The notes beneath the pieces are model-generated. The model searched no databases. It had not been told where the DNA came from and saw only the letters and a program-made list of their open reading frames with translations. A stretch of 8,886 bases of DNA, from NCBI GenBank assembly GCA_900554685.1, contig USIG01000067.1:1-8886 (forward strand), given 5' to 3'. The stretch's first letter is position 1. Each line of letters opens with the position of its first letter. The position numbers and the translations under genes were made by a program. The DNA comes from an uncultured Cryptobacterium sp. Lineage in GTDB: Bacteria; Actinomycetota; Coriobacteriia; Coriobacteriales; Eggerthellaceae. Below are positions 5,357-8,886 of the stretch, piece by piece.

Positions 5357-6724
5357 CTACTTGATAAGTTTGCCGTAGCGCTCTTCGGTAATCTGGTCGA
5401 GCGTTTTGCCCTGAGTCTTGGGGCACCAAATAACGCCAACAACCAAAGAAATGAACAAAACAGCGCACATAATAACGGCAGCGGGGAAGAAGCCAGCAGG
5501 GTTAGCAGAAATGTCGCCCATGATAGCGCCAACGCCAACCAATGACCAAATGCCTAAAGCGCCGCGAACCAAGAAGAACATGATGCCCTGTACGCCACCA
5601 CGATACTGGGTGGGGAACAATTCGGTACCCCACAGAGCGTAGAAGCACTGTGCAGAAAAACCAGCAGAAACACCCCAAAGGATAACGTAGGCCCAAAGAA
5701 CCCAACCCATGGAATCGCTGGTGCCGTCCTGAAGAGCAATACCGAAGACTGCAATGCAAACCCAAGACAGCAAAGCCAAGAGAGCAGAAATGCCAAACAG
5801 CAGACGATGGGAAACTTTGTCGCCCAACTTGGAGAACACGATAAGCGAGAAAGCAGCAACCAAAATCCACTGAACGATGCCAAGCAAGCTTTGACCAGTG
5901 GAGTCAATGTTGCCAGCTGCAGCATAGAGGTAAGGCATGAATTGGCCGTTGGTACCAGCTGCCAAGTTCCAGGTAAGGTAAACCGCAACCAAGAAGATGA
6001 TGGTCTTAACGTTAACGGAGTTCTTAAGGGCGTTTGCCATCATGCGACCGAAGCTAACGTGCTCGGTAGTGTCTTGCTTGTCAGCCCAGTCGGCAGATTC
6101 TTGCAGCTTGCGCTGTAAATTCCAAGCAACAAGGGCAACAACGAACAGAACCATGAAGAGAATACGGGTTGCAAGCATGCCGTCAAAAGGACCATAGGTG
6201 CCTGCAGGCAAAAGAGTCTTACCGTCAGCTGCAAAGCCAGGAATGATAAAGCTCATGATCAAAGACAGAGCAAATACGATTGCAGGACCGCAGCTCCAAG
6301 CGAACTGACTGATACCAATGTTGGAAGCACGGCTAGTAGATGAAGATGTTTCTGAGATGTAGCTCCAAGAAGCAGGAACACCTGCACCTACGGAAAGACC
6401 TGAAATTACAACACCAACAACAACCATTGGGAGGTTTACTGCGCATGCGGCAATAAGCACGCCAGCAGCATATACCAGCAGGTTGTATTTGTAGATAACG
6501 GTACGACCGAATTTGTCAGTCAAAAAGCCGCCGATCAAAGCACCGACTGCAGCGCCAAAGGCGTTTGCGCCAATAGCACCTAAAATTGCGGTCCAGGTTG
6601 CCCCGAATCCAAAAGCGGCTGCCCAAGCAGTAAGCGCGGTACTACTTGCAACGATACAGCCTGAATCCAGGAAGTTGGTCAGGGAAACCGCCATGGTCCC
6701 CTTGCGCTCTTGAGATAAAGCCAT
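5357..6724 (-). CDS. MFS sugar permease (sugar-porter type), probable L-rhamnose importer
   Basis: A 455-residue membrane protein with about 12 hydrophobic segments. The motif between the second and third segments is GGFLTDKFGR (65-74), the MFS D-x-x-x-G-R pattern. TELFPTQYRG fits the sugar-porter E-x-x-P-x-x-x-R motif, and the tail PKTQGKTLDQI (435-445) is the sugar-porter ending usually read as PETKGKTL-E-E-I. The central loop between the halves is polar (LQESADWADKQDTTEH). It is the last gene of the minus-strand cluster, 152 bases after rhaM, so L-rhamnose is the likely substrate by context only. It is not of the RhaT type. The first ATG is used; Shine-Dalgarno is weak (AGAAAG). A second ATG at codon 11 has AAGGGG three bases before it and is an alternative start. 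Confidence 0.85.
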   Translation of the reverse strand: MALSQERKGTMAVSLTNFLDSGCIVASSTALTAWAAAFGFGATWTAILGAIGANAFGAAVGALIGGFLTDKFGRTVIYKYNLLVYAAGVLIAACAVNLPMVVVGVVISGLSVGAGVPASWSYISETSSSTSRASNIGISQFAWSCGPAIVFALSLIMSFIIPGFAADGKTLLPAGTYGPFDGMLATRILFMVLFVVALVAWNLQRKLQESADWADKQDTTEHVSFGRMMANALKNSVNVKTIIFLVAVYLTWNLAAGTNGQFMPYLYAAAGNIDSTGQSLLGIVQWILVAAFSLIVFSKLGDKVSHRLLFGISALLALLSWVCIAVFGIALQDGTSDSMGWVLWAYVILWGVSAGFSAQCFYALWGTELFPTQYRGGVQGIMFFLVRGALGIWSLVGVGAIMGDISANPAGFFPAAVIMCAVLFISLVVGVIWCPKTQGKTLDQITEERYGKLIK

Positions 6725-6789
6725 TACGTTTCTTTCTAGTCGAATCGAATACTTATGCCGATTAGTTTGTGCAGCTTACAGCAAGCATG

Positions 6790-6807
6790 GCATATGGCTA
6801 GATATGC
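6790..6807. repeat. Short inverted repeat in the rhaM-permease gap
   Basis: GCATAT (6790-6795) and ATATGC (6802-6807) flank a six-base spacer in the 152-base gap upstream of the permease. The gap is AT-rich, and no convincing promoter or terminator was seen in it. The repeat could be an RNA hairpin between the two genes or an operator; the evidence is thin. Confidence 0.25.
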
Positions 6808-6876
6808 TTTATAACTTAGTGTATCTGCAATTAAGCGTGCATAGCTAGGCGTGCCCGCTTACCTTAAGCTACCGAA

Positions 6877-7218
6877 CTAATCCAAATGGAAGGCACAGGG
6901 CAAATCAACAGAAACAGGGGAATTATCCTCGTTCGTTTCCATGACGCTTGCCATGAAGTCCCACCATTTTTTACAAATTTCAGTGTTGGCTGATTCATCA
7001 TAGCGCTCTGGATCATCGAGCTCGATATAGCCAAACAAAATATTTGTTTCTTCATCAATGAAGATTGAGTAATTGTGTCCGCCATATTCGTGAATCATGT
7101 CCGCCATTTCTGGCCATAATTCGTTGTGGCGCTTTTCGTACTCGGCCGCAAAGCCAGGGTACAACTTCATCTTGAACCCTGAAATGGTACGACCTTCAGC
7201 AGTTTTACGTACAGCCAT
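6877..7218 (-). CDS. rhaM: L-rhamnose mutarotase
   Basis: Small cytosolic enzyme that interconverts the alpha and beta anomers of L-rhamnose, feeding the isomerase with the form it uses. At 113 residues it is slightly longer than E. coli RhaM (104), with extra residues at the N-terminus (TAEGR). Family positions are clear: Tyr27 and His31 in EYEKRHNELWPEM correspond to the catalytic Tyr18 and His22 of the E. coli protein, GGHNYSIFID (46-55) follows, and the paired Trp85-Trp86 and DNSPVS (98-103) close the fold. It lies 127 bases downstream of rhaD and 152 upstream of the permease. Its base composition is strikingly low (19 G+C in bases 7021-7080) compared with rhaD next to it. Confidence 0.95.
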   Translation of the reverse strand: MAVRKTAEGRTISGFKMKLYPGFAAEYEKRHNELWPEMADMIHEYGGHNYSIFIDEETNILFGYIELDDPERYDESANTEICKKWWDFMASVMETNEDNSPVSVDLPCAFHLD

Positions 7219-7258
7219 GTTGGATCTTTCGTTTCTCTCAAAGGGGCGAATTTGTCGG

Positions 7259-7330
7259 TAAGCACCTGCCGGCCCGAAAACCAGTACGAAAACCGATCCG
7301 AAAACTAGTCCGAAAACCGGCCGGTGCTTA
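7259..7330. repeat. Four 12-bp tandem repeats enclosed by an inverted repeat (rhaD-rhaM gap)
   Basis: CGAAAACC or CGAAAACT begins at 7275, 7287, 7299 and 7311, an exact 12-base period over four units (7275-7322). The unit tails differ: AGTA, GATC, AGTC, GGCC. Outside them TAAGCACC (7259-7266) and GGTGCTTA (7323-7330) are perfect inverted repeats, with GGCC (7271-7274) and GGCC (7319-7322) adding a further four pairs beyond a four-base bulge. In RNA this would be a stem-loop with a repeat-bearing loop; there is no T-run typical of a terminator. It lies just after the rhaD stop and marks the change in base composition between rhaD and rhaM. Confidence 0.9.
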
Positions 7331-7345
7331 TTAAATGCCTCGACT

Positions 7346-8215
7346 TTACTTTTCGTCCAAAAATGCCAGGTTTGGTTTTACGTTGAAGTCCTGGCACACC
7401 TGGATCAGTTGCGCGTCAGAGATCAGATATTCCGGCTCAGCACCGCCGTTTGCACTGCGTGCGGCCAAGTAGAGCCCCGCGGACTTCTCAATGGTGTGCA
7501 TCATGCCGAATGCCGCATCGAAGGTGTCGCCAGAAACGAACATGCCGTGCTGGGTCCACACCACCGCATCGTAGCGGTCCATCAGATCTGCCGTAGCGCG
7601 GGCAATCTCGGCACCGCCGGGCACCATCCAGGGCACAAGCCCTACGCCCTGCGGGAAGATAATCACGCATTCGGTCATCGACTTCCACAGGATGCGTGTC
7701 CACGTGCGTGCGTCGGGTTCGACGAGCGTGGACAGCGTGATGATGTTGGGACAATGCGCATGGTAGATCACGCGGCTGGCGCCATCGGTCGCTGCTACAC
7801 GCACGCTATGGTTCATGAAGTGGGTAGGAAACTCGCTGGTTGGCTTACCGCCGTTCTCAAGTCCCCATACGATGCGCCATGCGTCGCCGGCGTCGTTGAT
7901 CTCCACGATGCCCAAACAATCAGCCGGATTCAGTGGCACGTTGCGCATGAACTTGCCCGATCCAGTGGTTAAAAAGTGTGCGCCGCGCAGGTTGTCTGCC
8001 TGCACACCCATCTGCGTCCATGGACGGTCGAAGGAAAACTCACCTTCGCATGCCGCAACATCTTCGTCGGTCATGCGGTAGGTGAGATTACCACCGTTTG
8101 CTTCATGCCAACCTTGGTCGAATCCGTCTTTGCACATCCGCACGAAGGAGCGCAGGAAGGGCTGCTGCTCTACACCCGCCTCATGCATTCCTTGCGTGTT
8201 GTCGGAAAAACCCAT
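7346..8215 (-). CDS. rhaD: Rhamnulose-1-phosphate aldolase
   Basis: Zinc-dependent class II aldolase that splits L-rhamnulose-1-phosphate into dihydroxyacetone phosphate and L-lactaldehyde in the cytosol. The 289-residue length is close to the 274 of E. coli RhaD. All four key residues are present at a constant shift of +11 relative to E. coli: Glu128 (E117, catalytic) in TSEFPTH, His152 and His154 (H141, H143) in YHAHCPN, and His223 (H212) in TQHGMF. HEANGGNLTYR (37-47) and LTTGSGKF (82-89) form the phosphate-binding part. AAAGGGATG provides a Shine-Dalgarno before the ATG at 8215. It lies 104 bases downstream of the isomerase gene. It is far richer in G+C (41 of 60 in bases 7561-7620) than rhaM and the permease. 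Confidence 0.96.
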   Translation of the reverse strand: MGFSDNTQGMHEAGVEQQPFLRSFVRMCKDGFDQGWHEANGGNLTYRMTDEDVAACEGEFSFDRPWTQMGVQADNLRGAHFLTTGSGKFMRNVPLNPADCLGIVEINDAGDAWRIVWGLENGGKPTSEFPTHFMNHSVRVAATDGASRVIYHAHCPNIITLSTLVEPDARTWTRILWKSMTECVIIFPQGVGLVPWMVPGGAEIARATADLMDRYDAVVWTQHGMFVSGDTFDAAFGMMHTIEKSAGLYLAARSANGGAEPEYLISDAQLIQVCQDFNVKPNLAFLDEK

Positions 8216-8249
8216 GTCATCCCTTTCTTTTTTGCTCTTGATCTATCCC

Positions 8250-8308
8250 TCTAGAAATTCTTCTAGAAAGAGGTAAGCCAATGGCGTTTCGTCTTTTCGC
8301 TCATTGGC
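8250..8308. other. Two inverted repeats in the isomerase-rhaD gap
   Basis: TCTAGAA (8250-8256) and TTCTAGA (8261-8267) form a 7-bp stem with an ATTC loop. Next to it GCCAATG (8277-8283) pairs with CATTGGC (8302-8308), extended by GCG/CGC across a one-base bulge. On the minus strand the second hairpin follows the isomerase stop directly but has no T-run, so RNA processing or stabilisation is more likely than termination. TCTAGAAA also recurs as a direct repeat with an 11-12 base period. Confidence 0.5.
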
Positions 8309-8319
8309 CAAAAATGTTT

Positions 8320-8886
8320 TTAGCAGACAACCTCAACTGGCACGTTCAAGATTTCTGCAACCTTCTTGATGGTGCCCGTCCAGCTGCCTTGCGCTGCAGC
8401 GAAGTGATGCGTGGGGCCGCATTCGCACCAGCGGTTGTTCCATTCGCGTGCGCCAATGCTAAAGCGCGTGCGGAAGGTAGTGTCGCCGTTTTGCAAGGTG
8501 GGGCCGTCCTCGATTACGCCTTCGCTTACGATGAACTTGAAATGTCCGTCGGCATCCTGCGTGATGGCCAGGTAAGTGACCGGGCCTGGCTTCGGATAGA
8601 AGCGCGTGAGGAAGCCGCCGCCGGTCTTGCCATGGAATACCGGAACGATCTCCATTGAGGCCTTGCGGGCCGTGGAGAAGCAGGCATCACCTGAACCGGA
8701 GTGGCCAATAAGTACCACGTCGTCATTGAAATCGAAGGTGTAGAACTCGGAAAGCTGGCAGGCGCCTGAGATGATCTTCATGATACTCATGCCCATGGCC
8801 ACCTTCATGTCGCCTTCCACTGCGCATACCGTGCCCTGTTTGATGAGCATGGAGAACGCTGGGATCAGCATGGAGTCAAGCACGCC
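8320..8886 (-). CDS. Sugar isomerase, L-fucose/L-arabinose isomerase family, C-terminal part only
   Basis: C-terminal 188 residues of a ketol isomerase; the frame is open to the window edge, so the true start lies outside and the GTG codon near the edge is internal. The visible segment resembles the catalytic C-terminal half of the fucose/arabinose isomerase superfamily (COG2407 type). VEGDMK (Glu24 of the visible part), FDFNDD (Asp52), IGHSGSGD (His62) and CGPTHH (His160-His161) supply acidic and histidine residues at spacings close to the metal ligands of AraA. KPGPVTYLAITQDADG is also typical of the group. Position as the gene before rhaD and rhaM suggests that it converts L-rhamnose to L-rhamnulose in place of RhaA; this is inference. 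Fucose or arabinose as substrate remains possible. It is rich in G+C, like rhaD. The TAA stop is at 8320-8322. Confidence 0.82.
   Translation of the reverse strand, partial: GVLDSMLIPAFSMLIKQGTVCAVEGDMKVAMGMSIMKIISGACQLSEFYTFDFNDDVVLIGHSGSGDACFSTARKASMEIVPVFHGKTGGGFLTRFYPKPGPVTYLAITQDADGHFKFIVSEGVIEDGPTLQNGDTTFRTRFSIGAREWNNRWCECGPTHHFAAAQGSWTGTIKKVAEILNVPVEVVC

Noticed and set aside
7259..7330. CRISPR array
   Set aside because: A 12-base period with no spacers and only four short units does not fit a CRISPR array.
7259..7330. Rho-independent terminator after rhaD
   Set aside because: The stem has a bulge and a loop of more than 40 bases, and no T-run follows on the minus strand.
7409..7972. 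187-codon plus-strand frame opposite rhaD
   Set aside because: RhaD has all four catalytic and zinc residues on the other strand; the opposing frame is a by-product of GC-rich coding sequence.
8281..8658. 125-codon plus-strand frame opposite the isomerase
   Set aside because: It is antisense to a gene with clear family motifs and shows no domain of its own; high G+C produces long spurious frames there.

Overview
The window reads as a stretch of chromosome from a Gram-positive bacterium. Supporting signs are a lipobox-bearing substrate-binding lipoprotein, strong AAGGAGG-type ribosome binding sites, an iron transporter closest in recalled sequence to Bacillus subtilis YclNOPQ, and a DtxR/IdeR-like operator. 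Sampled composition is moderate in most places (about 47-48% G+C) but much higher in two genes. Together with the DtxR-like box this would fit a lower-GC actinobacterium such as a Coriobacteriia member; that assignment is inference, since no rRNA or other marker is present.

Layout, left to right. (1) 1-753, minus strand: most of an aldo/keto reductase, cut at its C-terminus by the window edge. (2) 754-1248: a divergent intergenic region of about 495 bases with a cluster of hairpins, an orphan plus-strand terminator-like hairpin, a perfect 11-bp inverted repeat, a promoter overlapped by a DtxR/IdeR-like box, a 12-bp palindrome and a very strong Shine-Dalgarno. (3) 1249/1276-5148, plus strand: a complete four-gene iron-siderophore ABC importer (permease, permease, ATPase, binding lipoprotein) in tight operon order. 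The lipoprotein's stop codon lies inside a perfect 27-bp tandem duplication, followed by a strong bidirectional terminator at 5274-5305. (4) 5357-8886, minus strand: a rhamnose-type catabolic operon read from right to left. It holds the C-terminal part of a fucose/arabinose-isomerase-family protein (open at the right edge), rhamnulose-1-phosphate aldolase (rhaD), L-rhamnose mutarotase (rhaM) and an MFS sugar-porter-type permease.

How the genes work together. In the first block the lipoprotein captures a ferric siderophore, probably a catecholate, at the cell surface; the two permeases carry it across the membrane and the ATPase drives import. Expression is probably shut down by an iron-loaded DtxR-family repressor. 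In the second block the permease would bring in L-rhamnose, RhaM would interconvert its anomers, the isomerase would give L-rhamnulose, a kinase (RhaB, not in the window) would phosphorylate it, and RhaD would cleave it to dihydroxyacetone phosphate and L-lactaldehyde.

The points most worth a second look are the four-copy 12-bp repeat enclosed by an inverted repeat between rhaD and rhaM, the sharp base-composition break at that same place, the apparent replacement of RhaA by a fucose/arabinose-type isomerase, the possible ATC start of the first permease, and the hairpin cluster upstream of the aldo/keto reductase. No CRISPR array, transposase, phage gene or tRNA was seen.
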